Part shown: positions 28,731 through 36,881 of the stretch, one piece after another | Numbering within the stretch: the first letter of the stretch is position 1 | Layout: each line of letters opens with the position of its first letter | Assembly: GCF_010093345.1 (NCBI RefSeq) | Contig: NZ_PDWT01000009.1 | Location: forward strand, 1-64,000 | DNA length: 64,000 nucleotides | Source of the DNA: Pseudoxanthomonas yeongjuensis | GTDB taxonomy: Bacteria > Pseudomonadota > Gammaproteobacteria > Xanthomonadales > Xanthomonadaceae | Direction of reading: 5' to 3' | Program-made: the position numbers and the translations under genes | Notes under the pieces: generated by a model | What the model saw: only the letters and a program-made list of their open reading frames with translations | Told to the model about the DNA's origin: nothing | The model's database searches: none

Positions 28731-29635
28731 ACGCCAAGATCCTGCCCACCACCATTCCCGAATACCTGGAACAATTGCGTGCCGCGCTGCGCGATGCCGA
28801 CCCGGCCATGGTCCAGGACGCGCTGTACGACGCAGAGGAATACCTGCGTTCGGAACTCGCCGAACAATCCGGCAAGAGCGAGGCGGAAGTGATCGCCTCG
28901 GTCGCCGGCAGCTACGGCGCACCCGAAGAGGTCGCCGAGATCTATCGCGACACCGAAGTCACGGTCAACCGCGCCCTGCGCGCGCCTGCGCCGCGCAAGC
29001 GCGAGTCGGCGCTCGGCAAGTTCTTCGGCGTCGTCGTCGATCCGCGCACCTACGGCGCGCTGTTCTACATGCTGCTGTCGCTGGCCACCGGCATCGTCTA
29101 CTTCACCGTGGTCACCACCGGCGCCAGCCTGTCGCTGGGCCTGCTGATCCTGATCATCGGCATTCCGCTGCTGGTGCTGTTCCTGGCCCTGATCCGGGTG
29201 CTGTCGCTGGTCGAAGGACGTATCGTGGAAACGCTGCTGGGCGAACGCATGCCACGCAGGCCGCTGTACACACAGCGCGGCAAGGGCTGGCTGGAGCGGA
29301 TCAAGGAGATCTTCACCGACGGCCGCACCTGGACCGCGATGCTGTATTTCCTGCTGATGCTGCCGCTGGGCATCGCCTACTTCACCACTGCGGTCACCCT
29401 GCTGAGCACGTCGCTGGCCTTCATCGCCGCACCCTTCGGTTATTTCTTCGCCAATGGCAACTATGGAATGACCATTGGCGATTACGACGTGGTCGCGAAC
29501 GCGCCCTGGCTGTTGCCGCTGATGTCGATCGCCGGCGTGGTGCTGCTGTTCGCCACCCTGCATCTGGCGCGCGGCATCGGCAGGCTGCATGGCTTGCTGG
29601 CCAAGCACCTGCTGGTGCGCAGTGCGGTGGTTTGA
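28727..29635 (+). CDS. HAAS-type plus sensor-domain membrane protein
   Basis: A 302-residue protein. The first 90 residues form a soluble helical domain of the HAAS/DUF1700 type (IPEYLEQLRAALRDADPAMVQDALYDAEEYLRSEL and IASVAGSYGAPEEVAEIYRDTEV). The rest has four to five hydrophobic helices in the layout of the putative sensor domain family (TGIVYFTVVTTGASLSLGLLILIIGIPLLVLF, then a second similar block). It is translationally coupled to the PadR regulator. The combination suggests an envelope stress or signal response, but no signal or enzyme activity is known. Confidence 0.8.
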   Translation: MNAKILPTTIPEYLEQLRAALRDADPAMVQDALYDAEEYLRSELAEQSGKSEAEVIASVAGSYGAPEEVAEIYRDTEVTVNRALRAPAPRKRESALGKFFGVVVDPRTYGALFYMLLSLATGIVYFTVVTTGASLSLGLLILIIGIPLLVLFLALIRVLSLVEGRIVETLLGERMPRRPLYTQRGKGWLERIKEIFTDGRTWTAMLYFLLMLPLGIAYFTTAVTLLSTSLAFIAAPFGYFFANGNYGMTIGDYDVVANAPWLLPLMSIAGVVLLFATLHLARGIGRLHGLLAKHLLVRSAVV

Positions 29636-29640
29636 GGGCG

Positions 29641-29711
29641 AGGAGCGAGAAGCGAGGAACGAGTGGAAGCAAGGAGCTTCTACTCGTTCCTCGTTCCTCT
29701 CCACTCGTTCC
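29641..29711. repeat. GAGGAACGAG-type repeat, inverted halves
   Basis: AGGAGCGAGAAGCGAGGAAC plus GAG on the left, and ACTCGTTCCTCGTTCCTC on the right, form an imperfect inverted repeat between the sensor-domain gene and the convergent PHA depolymerase gene. The same 7-base unit theme recurs at 31357 and 32020. Confidence 0.6.
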
Positions 29712-29716
29712 TGCCC

Positions 29717-30961
29717 CTAAGCGTACTTCGCGATGAAATCCCGCACGTCCGGATACACCACTTCGCGCCAGCGACGGCCGCTGAAGATGCCGTAGTGGCC
29801 GGCGCCTTTCACGGTGAGGTGCTGGTGTTTCGCTTTGGGAATTCCGGTGCACAGATCGTGCGCGGCGGCGGTCTGGCCCAGGCCGGAGATATCGTCGAGT
29901 TCGCCTTCGATGCTCAGCAACGCGGTCTTCCTGATCGCCGCCGGATTCACCCGTTCGCCCTTGATCTTCCAGGTGCCGCGCGGCAGCGAGAACTCCTGGA
30001 ACACGGTGCGGATGGTGTCCAGGTAATACTCGGCGGGCATATCCAATACCGCGTTGTATTCGTCGTAGAACCTGCGATGCGAATCGGCGTCTTCCAGATC
30101 GCCCTTGACCAGGTCGGCGTAGAAGTCCCAGTGCGACATGAAATGCCGGCTAGGATTCATGGCGATGAAGCCGGCGTGCTGCAGGAAACCCGGATACACC
30201 GCGCGGCCGTGGCCCGGGTACGACGCGGGCACGGTGTGGATCACGTTGTTCTCGAACCACGACAACGGGTTCTTGGTGGCCAGGTCGTTGACCTGGGTGG
30301 GGCTGTGGCGGGCGTCGATCGGCCCGCCCATCATCACCAGCGACCGCGGCGTGGCTTCGCCGCGCGCGGCCATCAGCGAGACCGCGGCCAGCACCGGCAC
30401 GGTCGGCTGGCATACGCTGATCACATGCAGGTTGTCGGCGCCGATGTGGCGGATGAAGTCCTCGATGGTGGCGACGTAATCGTCGAGGCCGAACTCGCCT
30501 TCCGCCGCCGGCACCAGGCGCGCGTCGATCCATTCGGTCACATAGACCTTGTGGTCGCGCAGCAGGGTGCGCACGGTGTCGCGCAGCAGCGTGGCGTGGT
30601 GGCCGGACAGCGGCGCGACCACCAGCACCGCCGGTTCCTTCTTCATCGCGGCGATGCTTTTCGCTTCATCGGTATAACGCTTGAAGCGCAGCAGCCGGCA
30701 GAACGGGGTGGCGAGGATTTCCTGCTCGATCACGGGAATGGCCGCGCCATCCACCTCGATCCTGTGGATGTCCCACGGCGGTTTTTCGTAATCCTTGCCG
30801 AGGCGGTGCATCAGTTCGTTGCCGGCGGCGATACGGTCGGCGCCGGGCAGGGCGGAAAGCCAGCTGTTGGGATCGGAGAAGAGCTTGGCGTTGGCCCCCG
30901 CCTGGTGGATCCAGGGGGCCATCCAGTTGCGGTTAAATTCGTGCCATTGATAAAGCATCAT
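29717..30961 (-). CDS. phaZ: Intracellular-type polyhydroxyalkanoate depolymerase
   Basis: A 414-residue alpha/beta hydrolase of the intracellular PHA depolymerase group. The start MLYQWHEFNRNWMAPW is typical. The nucleophile is Cys (VISVCQPTVP, about residue 184), as in the Ralstonia-type PhaZ, not the Ser of extracellular enzymes. The acid and His are seen in LLSIEGELDDISG and VKGAGHYGIFSGRRWR. It should mobilise stored poly-hydroxybutyrate. I chose ATG 30961; a second ATG follows at once. The open frame extends far upstream without homology and runs through repeat sequence. No PHA synthase gene is in the window. Confidence 0.88.
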   Translation of the reverse strand: MMLYQWHEFNRNWMAPWIHQAGANAKLFSDPNSWLSALPGADRIAAGNELMHRLGKDYEKPPWDIHRIEVDGAAIPVIEQEILATPFCRLLRFKRYTDEAKSIAAMKKEPAVLVVAPLSGHHATLLRDTVRTLLRDHKVYVTEWIDARLVPAAEGEFGLDDYVATIEDFIRHIGADNLHVISVCQPTVPVLAAVSLMAARGEATPRSLVMMGGPIDARHSPTQVNDLATKNPLSWFENNVIHTVPASYPGHGRAVYPGFLQHAGFIAMNPSRHFMSHWDFYADLVKGDLEDADSHRRFYDEYNAVLDMPAEYYLDTIRTVFQEFSLPRGTWKIKGERVNPAAIRKTALLSIEGELDDISGLGQTAAAHDLCTGIPKAKHQHLTVKGAGHYGIFSGRRWREVVYPDVRDFIAKYA

Positions 30962-31424
30962 CGTGGGGCGGGTCCTGCGGAAGGCGGGTTGCTGCGTCGC
31001 AGCATACCGCAAAGCCGATTCGGGCTCTTCACCTTGCCCAGACGGCGTGCAGGGAAGCTGTTTCGACACCGCCCTTGCCCGCGCAGCGGGTAGGGGAGGC
31101 TGGGAGGGGCTCTTGCTCATGCTTGCTTGTCTTCCCGACCTGTCATGACCAGCCATTCGGCTGTTGAAAGCCCCGCGCAGAGCCTGCCCTCGAATGCTGT
31201 AGTCGGGGGCGGGAATCGCTCTGGCTCTTCGTTCCTGGTACAGCGGAAATTCGCCTCCCTCCAAAGCAACAGCAAGAACAAGAGCGATTCCCGCCTGCGC
31301 GGGAATGACGAGCAAAGGCTAAAGGCAAAGGCTAAAGGCAAAGGCGTTACGCTTTCCTCACTCCTCGTTCCTCGTTCCTCGTTCTTCACCTCCCCCAACC
31401 CTCCCTGCCACGCAAGGAAGGGAG
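30962..31424. other. 463-base gene-free region with several repeats
   Basis: No supportable gene. It contains the promoter side of the PHA depolymerase gene and, further right, repeats: CAGCCATTCGGCTG (31150-31163); a 15-base perfect inverted pair 31208-31222 / 31281-31295 (GGCGGGAATCGCTCT); ATTCCCGCCTGCGCGGGAAT (31287-31306); AAAGGC-type units (31314-31343); GCGTTACGC (31344-31352); and CTCGTTC heptamers (31357-31389). The last three recur, inverted, on the far side of the methyltransferase gene. Confidence 0.75.
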
Positions 31425-32015
31425 CTAAGAGCCCTCCAGTGCGGAAACCTGATCGGCCAGCGATGGCGACAGCCAGCAATGCGATCCCAGCCCGCGCAGG
31501 CCATGGGCGTTGAACTGCTTGCGGTACCAGGACGCGGCGCGGGGCTGGAAGCCGACGTGGTCGCCTTCGAATTCGTCCTCGCGGGCGAAGGTTTCCAGGA
31601 AAGCCACGCCGCCGCACAGTTCCGCCAGCCCCGGCAAGCCGCGTTGCAACTCGCGCGCAGGCAGGTAATGCAGCACATCCGCGCAGACCAGCAGGTCGAC
31701 GGGCGGGCAGGGGCGCAACCGGGCGAAATCGCCGAAGTGCGCGTAGTGCAGGTTGCGTCGCGGGCCGTATTTCGAGATCGCGAATTCGCTGCTGTCGAAA
31801 CCCAGGTAGCGCAGCTTCGGACGCAATTTCAGCAGCGGCGCGCGCCATGCGCCTTCGCCACAGCCGATGTCCAGCACGCTGCGGATCGGGCGTTCCAGGT
31901 AGTACTCGGCGCAGGACACCGCCAAGGCCACCTTGCGCGCCAGGCGCTGCGGGCCGCCGATGTCGCCGCGGCGGTACCAGTGCTGGAAGTAGTTTTCGTC
32001 GTATTGTTTTTGCAT
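31425..32015 (-). CDS. Class I SAM-dependent methyltransferase
   Basis: A 196-residue methyltransferase. Motif I is VLDIGCGEGAWRAPLL near residue 50, followed by LRYLGFDSSEFAISKYG (motif II), NLHYAHFGDFARL, and VDLLVCADVLHYLP (motif IV). The family resembles small trans-aconitate/UbiE-type enzymes; the acceptor is unknown. ATG 32015 begins QKQYDENYFQHWYRRGD, which looks like a natural N-terminus. No good ribosome site is visible: the bases before the start are C/T-rich on this strand because a heptamer array (32020-32089) begins 4 bases upstream. The same frame stays open through the array. The gene is framed by inverted copies of a compound repeat. Confidence 0.82.
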   Translation of the reverse strand: MQKQYDENYFQHWYRRGDIGGPQRLARKVALAVSCAEYYLERPIRSVLDIGCGEGAWRAPLLKLRPKLRYLGFDSSEFAISKYGPRRNLHYAHFGDFARLRPCPPVDLLVCADVLHYLPARELQRGLPGLAELCGGVAFLETFAREDEFEGDHVGFQPRAASWYRKQFNAHGLRGLGSHCWLSPSLADQVSALEGS

Positions 32016-32019
32016 TGGG

Positions 32020-32089
32020 GAGTGAGGAACGAGGAACGAGGAGTGAGGAGTGAGGAGTGAGGAGTGAGGAGTGAGGAGTGAGGAGTGAG
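32020..32089. repeat. Heptanucleotide tandem array, ten units
   Basis: Ten 7-base units without gaps: GAGTGAG, GAACGAG, GAACGAG, then seven identical GAGTGAG (32041-32089). It ends 4 bases from the methyltransferase start codon, on its upstream side. The identical run of seven units is the kind that changes copy number by slippage, and seven is not a multiple of three. Confidence 0.9.
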
Positions 32090-32128
32090 GGAAGCGTAAC
32101 GCTTTTGCCCGCCTTTGCCTTTGACCGT

Positions 32129-32156
32129 CATGAACAGCCGAATGGCTGTTCATGAC
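32129..32156. repeat. Hairpin TCATGAACAGCC / GGCTGTTCATGA
   Basis: A perfect 12-base stem with a GAAT loop, just right of the GCGTAACGC and CTTTGCC motifs. A less perfect copy (CAGCCATTCGGCTG core) lies at 31150-31163 on the other side of the methyltransferase gene. Confidence 0.7.
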
Positions 32157-32241
32157 GAGCAAGAAAAACCGGAGTGACGAACGAAACAAGGCCGCATGGT
32201 CCGGGTTATCCTTGCCGCGACGATTCCATAGAGGAAAACGC

Positions 32242-32658
32242 ATGTACTTCTGGATCAAGACCGCACATCTCGTCTTCGTCATCGCCTGGATGGCGACCGT
32301 GTTCTACCTGCCGCGCATCCTGGTCAACCTGAGCGAAACCAGCAGCCAGCCTGAGGTACAGGCGCGTCTGTTGATGATGGGGAAGAAGCTCTACCGCTTC
32401 GGCCACAACATGTTCGGTCTGGCGCTGATACTTGGCCTGGTGCTGTGGCTGTATTTCCACATCAGCGGCGGCTGGTTGCACGCCAAACTCACGCTGGTCG
32501 TGCTGCTGCTCGCCCACTTCATCATCGCCGGACGCTGGCTGAAGGGCGTGGAGAAGGGCCTTGCGTTGCCATCCTCAAAAGCCCTGCGCTGGTTCAATGA
32601 GCTGCCGGTCTTGCTACTGGTGGCGGTCGTGTACCTGGTGCTGGCCAAGCCGTTCTGA
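32242..32658 (+). CDS. HemJ / CopD-family membrane protein
   Basis: A 138-residue protein with four membrane helices. The start FWIKTAHLVFVIAWMATVFYLPRILV matches the HemJ (UPF0093) family, a heme-binding protoporphyrinogen IX oxidase, including the conserved His of the first helix. GGWLHAKLTLVVLLLAHF contains the conserved Lys region. Such proteins are often labelled CopD family. If HemJ, it does the penultimate step of heme synthesis. GAGGAAAA at about 32231 supports ATG 32242. It lies alone between repeats: the inverted compound repeat to the left and a GTAG repeat to the right. Confidence 0.8.
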   Translation: MYFWIKTAHLVFVIAWMATVFYLPRILVNLSETSSQPEVQARLLMMGKKLYRFGHNMFGLALILGLVLWLYFHISGGWLHAKLTLVVLLLAHFIIAGRWLKGVEKGLALPSSKALRWFNELPVLLLVAVVYLVLAKPF

Positions 32659-32670
32659 AATAGAAGACGC

Positions 32671-32772
32671 CGTAGGAGCGACGTGAGTCGCGATTTCCCG
32701 GATCCGGGATCACCACATCCAATCCGGCTTTTCGCGAACGGCTTTTCGTTCGCGACTCACGTCGCTCCTACG
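32671..32772. repeat. GTAG-headed REP-like inverted repeat
   Basis: Perfect 22-base arms at 32671-32692 and 32751-32772 (left arm CGTAGGAGCGACGTGAGTCG plus CG), 58 bases apart. It lies between the convergent HemJ and alkaline phosphatase genes. Confidence 0.8.
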
Positions 32773-32780
32773 GTCCTGGT

Positions 32781-34475
32781 CTATTTCTTTTCGAAGTCCG
32801 CTGGCCTCGGCAGTTCCACCGGCACGCCGTCGGCATTGCAGGTATTGGCCGCGCACAGGCGCTCGCGCAGTTTCGGCGTGGCCTGGACGATGAAGTGGTA
32901 GATCGTGTTTTCCTCCACCGTGCCGCGCACCGCTGCGCTGCCGGGGCCGCTGGCCCAGATGCCGACATCCTCGCCGCCATGCGATTCTGATTTCAGCGGC
33001 ACCAGCGATTCCTGCAGGTAGTCGGGGTCGGCGGTATCGACATTGGACAGATCCGGCCTTCCCTCGCGCGGCTCGTAACTGCTGGGAGCATGCGGGTAGC
33101 TCTTGGGCCCGGCCGGCTGCTGGTTGCTGGCGCCGGTGTTGCCCGGGCCGTTGGCGTAAGTGAGCGTGGTGAATACCTGTCCGGCACCATCGCGCGCCAG
33201 GTCGCCAGGGACGTCGTCTTCCCCGCCCATGCCGCGGACCTTGCCTAGGATCGGATTGCCGCGGACCGGATAGCCGACGAAATTGAGCACATGCGAATGG
33301 TCGGCGGTGACGATGATCAGGGTGTCGTCGGCGGAGGTGGCCGCGCGCGCGGCACGGACCGCATCCGACAGGGAAATGGTTTCATCGAGCGCGCGGAAGG
33401 CGTTGCCGTTGTGGTTGGCGTGGTCGATGCGTCCGCCTTCCACCATCAGCACGTAGCCTTCGGCATTCTTCGACAGCGTGCGGATGGCGGCGACGGTCAT
33501 TTCCGACAGGCTCGGTTCGCCCTCCGGGCTCCGGTTGCGGTCGTGGTCGAACTGCATATGGTCGGGCTCGAACAGGCCGAGGATCGCCGGGGCCTCCTTT
33601 GCCGCCTGGAATTGCCGGGTATTCCACACGTAAGCGCCATCGGGATGCGCGCGCTGCCACTCGCCGACCAGATCACGGCCATCGAGGCGCTGGCCGACCT
33701 TGTCGTCGTATTCGGGGTCGCGTTGTCCGACTGTGGTGTATTCGCCACGGCCACCGCCCAGGGCCACGCTGGGGCCTCGCCCGAAACGTGACGATGAAAG
33801 CAACTGTTGGGCGATGTCCTTGCATCCTTGCGCCCTTGCTTCGGCAGGCAGGTCGGTGTCGTTTTCCCAGTTGCGATTGGGTGCATGCGCATACGTCGCC
33901 GCCGGAGTGGCATGGGTCAGGCGCGCGGTCGTGACCACGCCAGTGGCGAGGCCCGCACTGTCGGCGAGCTCCAGCCAGCTCAGCAGCGGCTGTTCCAGGC
34001 TGGTGGCGCAATCGTCCTTGCGCCCGGAGGCCACGCCGATCGCGCCCATGTGGCTCTTCACGCCGGTGGTGATCGCGGTCATGGTGCCGGCCGAATCGGG
34101 CGTCTGCGAATCGGTGTTGTAGGTCTTGCTCAAAGCGGTGCTGGGGAACGTTTCCCACGACAACTGGTTCTCCTCGCCCGGACTGCCCTTGCGCTGGCCT
34201 TCGAGGATGCGCGCCGCGGCGACCGTGGTCAGGCTCATGCCATCGCCGAGGAACAGGATCACGTTCTTCGCCCGTCCCTGCATCGCGCCGTTGCCGGCCG
34301 CGCGCGCGGCGCCGCTGCGATACCACCAGGCGGGGGTTTCGCCAGCGGGGTGCGCGACGGCGGGGACTTCGATGGTGTGGACTGCGGATTCCGCGCGGCG
34401 TACGGGCGTGGCGGCACAGGAGGAAAGCAGGGTGAGGGCAAGGCTGGTCAGGACGGGGGACAGACGACGCATCAT
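32781..34475 (-). CDS. Alkaline phosphatase, lipoprotein-type
   Basis: A 564-residue alkaline phosphatase of the PhoA superfamily. It begins with a lipoprotein signal (LTSLALTLLSSC). Catalytic features are NVILFLGDGMSLTTV (metal Asp), TPDSAGTMTAITTGVKS with the phosphorylated Ser, EGGRIDHANHNGNA (metal Asp and His), and IIVTADHSHVLNF. It should release phosphate from organic esters in the periplasm or at the outer membrane. I chose ATG 34475, where GGAA lies just upstream; ATG 34472 or 34484 are near alternatives. No Pho regulator is nearby. It is divergent from a dicarboxylate-type symporter. Confidence 0.9.
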   Translation of the reverse strand: MMRRLSPVLTSLALTLLSSCAATPVRRAESAVHTIEVPAVAHPAGETPAWWYRSGAARAAGNGAMQGRAKNVILFLGDGMSLTTVAAARILEGQRKGSPGEENQLSWETFPSTALSKTYNTDSQTPDSAGTMTAITTGVKSHMGAIGVASGRKDDCATSLEQPLLSWLELADSAGLATGVVTTARLTHATPAATYAHAPNRNWENDTDLPAEARAQGCKDIAQQLLSSSRFGRGPSVALGGGRGEYTTVGQRDPEYDDKVGQRLDGRDLVGEWQRAHPDGAYVWNTRQFQAAKEAPAILGLFEPDHMQFDHDRNRSPEGEPSLSEMTVAAIRTLSKNAEGYVLMVEGGRIDHANHNGNAFRALDETISLSDAVRAARAATSADDTLIIVTADHSHVLNFVGYPVRGNPILGKVRGMGGEDDVPGDLARDGAGQVFTTLTYANGPGNTGASNQQPAGPKSYPHAPSSYEPREGRPDLSNVDTADPDYLQESLVPLKSESHGGEDVGIWASGPGSAAVRGTVEENTIYHFIVQATPKLRERLCAANTCNADGVPVELPRPADFEKK

Positions 34476-34612
34476 GTATTCCATGCTGGACAAGGGCCGA
34501 TTATGCCGTGGCTACAGCGTCCTGCCGATGACAACTGGCAATTCCAGTGTTGCCGTCGCGCCAACCGATGGGCTGCGCTATCGTTCGCGCATGTTCAAAG
34601 CGATTCGATGAA

Positions 34613-35950
34613 ATGAAATCAGTGGCTGCCTGGTTCAGGATTCCGTTCTGGCAACGCGTGCTCGCCGGCTTCGTGCTCGGCGCGCTGGCGGGATGGGCGT
34701 TCGGGCCGTCGGCGGAGACCTGGTTCGGGCCGCTGGGCGACCTGTACGTGACCCTGATCAAGATGATCGCGGTGCCATTGGTATTTTTCGCCGTGATCAA
34801 TGCGGTGAGCTCGCTGCATGGCCAGAAATCGATCGCCGCGCTGGCCGGGCGCACCTTCGTCTGGTTCGCGGTCACTGCGGTCCTGGCGGTAGGCGTGGGC
34901 CTGGCTTTCGGCTGGATCATCAAGCCGGGCGCCGGCGTCGGCGTGCTGCAGGTGGCATCCGACTACAAGCCCAAGGACGTGCCGGGCGTGCTCGACATGT
35001 TGCTCAACCTGGTGCCGTCCAACCCGTTCCAGGCGTTGTCGGGCGCGGCCAGCGCCAAGAGCAGCGATGGCATGACCGTGCTGGTGCCGCGCAACGGCAC
35101 GGTGCTGCAGGTGATCTTCTTCGCCGGCCTGGTCGGTTTCGCCATCGTCAAGCTGGGCGACCGCGTCGCCGCAGCGCGCAAGCTGGTGGGCGAAGCCAGC
35201 GAGATCATGATCCAGGTGACCCGCTTCGTGCTGGAGTTCACCCCGCTGGGCACGTTCGGCCTGATCGCCGCGCTGGTCGGTGGCTACGGATTCGAGCAAC
35301 TGCGGCCGCTGCTGGCCTTCGTCTTCGCGCTGTACGCGGCTTGCGCATTCCATATCGTCGTGGTGTATGGCGGCCTGCTGCTGGCGCATGGGCTGAATCC
35401 GTTGAAGTTCTTCCGCGGCGCCGCGCCGGGCATGCAGGTGGCGTTCGTCGCCTCGAGCAGCTTCGCCGCGCTGCCGGTGTCGTTGCGCAGCGCCACCCAC
35501 AACCTGGGCGTGGACAAGGATTACGCCGCATTCGCGGTGCCGCTGGGCGCGACCATCAAGATGGACGGTTGCGGCGCGATCTATCCGGCGCTGGCCGCGG
35601 TGTTCATCTCGCAATACGCGGGCATCGAACTGTCGCTGGCGCAATACCTGATCATCGCCCTGGCCTCGGTGCTGGGCAGTTTCGGTACCGCCGGCGTGCC
35701 GGGTACGGCGGTGATCATGGCCACGGTGGTGTTGAGCGCCGCGGGCTTGCCGCTGGAAACCATCGGCTATCTCTACGCGATCGACCGCGTGCTGGACATG
35801 ATGCGGACCATGACGAATGTGACCGGACAGATGCTGGTGCCGGTGCTGGTAGCCAAGGAAACCGGGTTGCTGGACCGGAAGATCTACGAAGCCGCGCCGA
35901 CCAACCTCGGCATCGAAGAAGATCCGCTGGGCGCGGAGAAATCTCCGTGA
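34613..35950 (+). CDS. Dicarboxylate/amino acid:cation symporter (DAACS family)
   Basis: A 445-residue inner-membrane symporter of the glutamate/dicarboxylate family (GltP/DctA type). Hydrophobic segments run through the whole length. Family motifs are LGDLYVTLIKMIAVPLVFFAVINAV in the N-half, the Ser-rich hairpin FVASSSFAALPVSLRSA, FAVPLGATIKMDGCGAIY, and LYAIDRVLDMMRTMTNVTGQM near the C-terminus, which contains the substrate-binding Asp and Asn positions. It takes up acidic amino acids or C4-dicarboxylates with Na+ or H+. ATG 34613 fits the family start. Its stop overlaps the GTG of the GNAT gene by 4 bases. Confidence 0.9.
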   Translation: MKSVAAWFRIPFWQRVLAGFVLGALAGWAFGPSAETWFGPLGDLYVTLIKMIAVPLVFFAVINAVSSLHGQKSIAALAGRTFVWFAVTAVLAVGVGLAFGWIIKPGAGVGVLQVASDYKPKDVPGVLDMLLNLVPSNPFQALSGAASAKSSDGMTVLVPRNGTVLQVIFFAGLVGFAIVKLGDRVAAARKLVGEASEIMIQVTRFVLEFTPLGTFGLIAALVGGYGFEQLRPLLAFVFALYAACAFHIVVVYGGLLLAHGLNPLKFFRGAAPGMQVAFVASSSFAALPVSLRSATHNLGVDKDYAAFAVPLGATIKMDGCGAIYPALAAVFISQYAGIELSLAQYLIIALASVLGSFGTAGVPGTAVIMATVVLSAAGLPLETIGYLYAIDRVLDMMRTMTNVTGQMLVPVLVAKETGLLDRKIYEAAPTNLGIEEDPLGAEKSP

Positions 35951-36369
35951 GCGCGACGGAAAGCTTCCGTCTGGTCGAACGCTTCCCGGGCATCGACGAT
36001 TACCGCCGCCTGCGCAGCGCGGCCGGGCTCTCGCCCAAGTCGGCCGAAGCGGCGGTGCGCGGACTCGCCAACACCTTGTACGGCGTCAGTGTGATCGACG
36101 GCGAGCGGGTCATCGGCATGGGCCGGATCATCGGCGACGGCGGCTGTTTCTTCGTCGTGGTGGACATCGCGGTCCAGCCCGAATACCAGAAGCGCGGCCT
36201 GGGCAGGCGGATCATGGACGCGCTGGACGCGTGGCTGCGCGCGAATGCGCCGGTGTCTTCCAATGTTTCGCTGTTCGCCGATGGCGATGCGAAACACCTG
36301 TATGCGAAGTACGGCTTCGTCGAAGCCGGGCCGGTTTCGGTGGGGATGGACTATACGGTCAAGCCGTGA
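35947..36369 (+). CDS. GNAT-family N-acetyltransferase
   Basis: A 140-residue GNAT acetyltransferase. The acetyl-CoA site is seen in VVDIAVQPEYQKRGLGRRIMDAL (motif A, with the Q/RxxGxG/A loop as QKRGLG), and the C-terminal part DAKHLYAKYGFVEAGP is the usual motif B. It starts with GTG 35947, overlapping the symporter stop by 4 bases, so it is coupled to the transporter; the substrate may be related to what is imported, but that is inference. Complete and of normal length. Confidence 0.88.
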   Translation: MSATESFRLVERFPGIDDYRRLRSAAGLSPKSAEAAVRGLANTLYGVSVIDGERVIGMGRIIGDGGCFFVVVDIAVQPEYQKRGLGRRIMDALDAWLRANAPVSSNVSLFADGDAKHLYAKYGFVEAGPVSVGMDYTVKP

Positions 36370-36385
36370 GCGCGGCCGTGCCGGA

Positions 36386-36793
36386 TCAGGATTCGCCGCG
36401 TGGGATCGCCAGCAACCCGGCCGCCACCGCGAACGGCATCGGCAGCAATACGCCGACCACGGTCACCCATTCGGGATTCGGCATCAGCGTGGCATAGACG
36501 ATCACCGTGATCGTGAGCGCCGCGCCGATCACCAGCGCCGCCGCGCCGCGATGAGGCTGCGCGATCTTCGCCGAGGTCCAGCCGCCGAGCAGCCCGGCCA
36601 GCGCCCATCCGCCGAGGATGCAGGCGATCGCCGTGGAGGGCGTTCCGGCGGCGTAGGCCGACAACGATTCCGGCGTGGCGAAATCGTCGCTGGTCGGCAA
36701 CGGATACAGCTTCGCGCTGGCGTACCAGCAGCCAAGCAGAGCCAGACTGGCGACCAGCGCCCCGACAATCATTCCCAGTATCGTGCGTGCCAT
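36386..36793 (-). CDS. Small four-helix membrane protein, paralogue A
   Basis: A 135-residue membrane protein with four predicted helices (about residues 4-24, 55-75, 82-102, 110-130). It starts ARTILGMIVGALVASLALLGCWYASAKLYPLP. It shares layout and several matching positions with the next gene (36882-37298): a first helix, a Pro-rich loop with LPTSDD / MPLDTE, and GGWALAGLLGGW against GWALGSFVGAW. No function is known to me. ATG 36793 is chosen because a longer frame adds only hydrophilic residues. Same strand as its paralogue, 88 bases downstream of it. Confidence 0.75.
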   Translation of the reverse strand: MARTILGMIVGALVASLALLGCWYASAKLYPLPTSDDFATPESLSAYAAGTPSTAIACILGGWALAGLLGGWTSAKIAQPHRGAAALVIGAALTITVIVYATLMPNPEWVTVVGVLLPMPFAVAAGLLAIPRGES

Positions 36794-36881
36794 CGCCTTG
36801 TTCTCCTTGTTTGCAATGGGATATTGCAATGGGCGAAGCATGGCGCGGCAGGCGCGGGCTGGCAACCCGCCGAGGGCGTAT

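Noticed and set aside
32020-32089. CRISPR array
   Set aside because: The units are 7 bases with no spacers, so this is a microsatellite, not a CRISPR.
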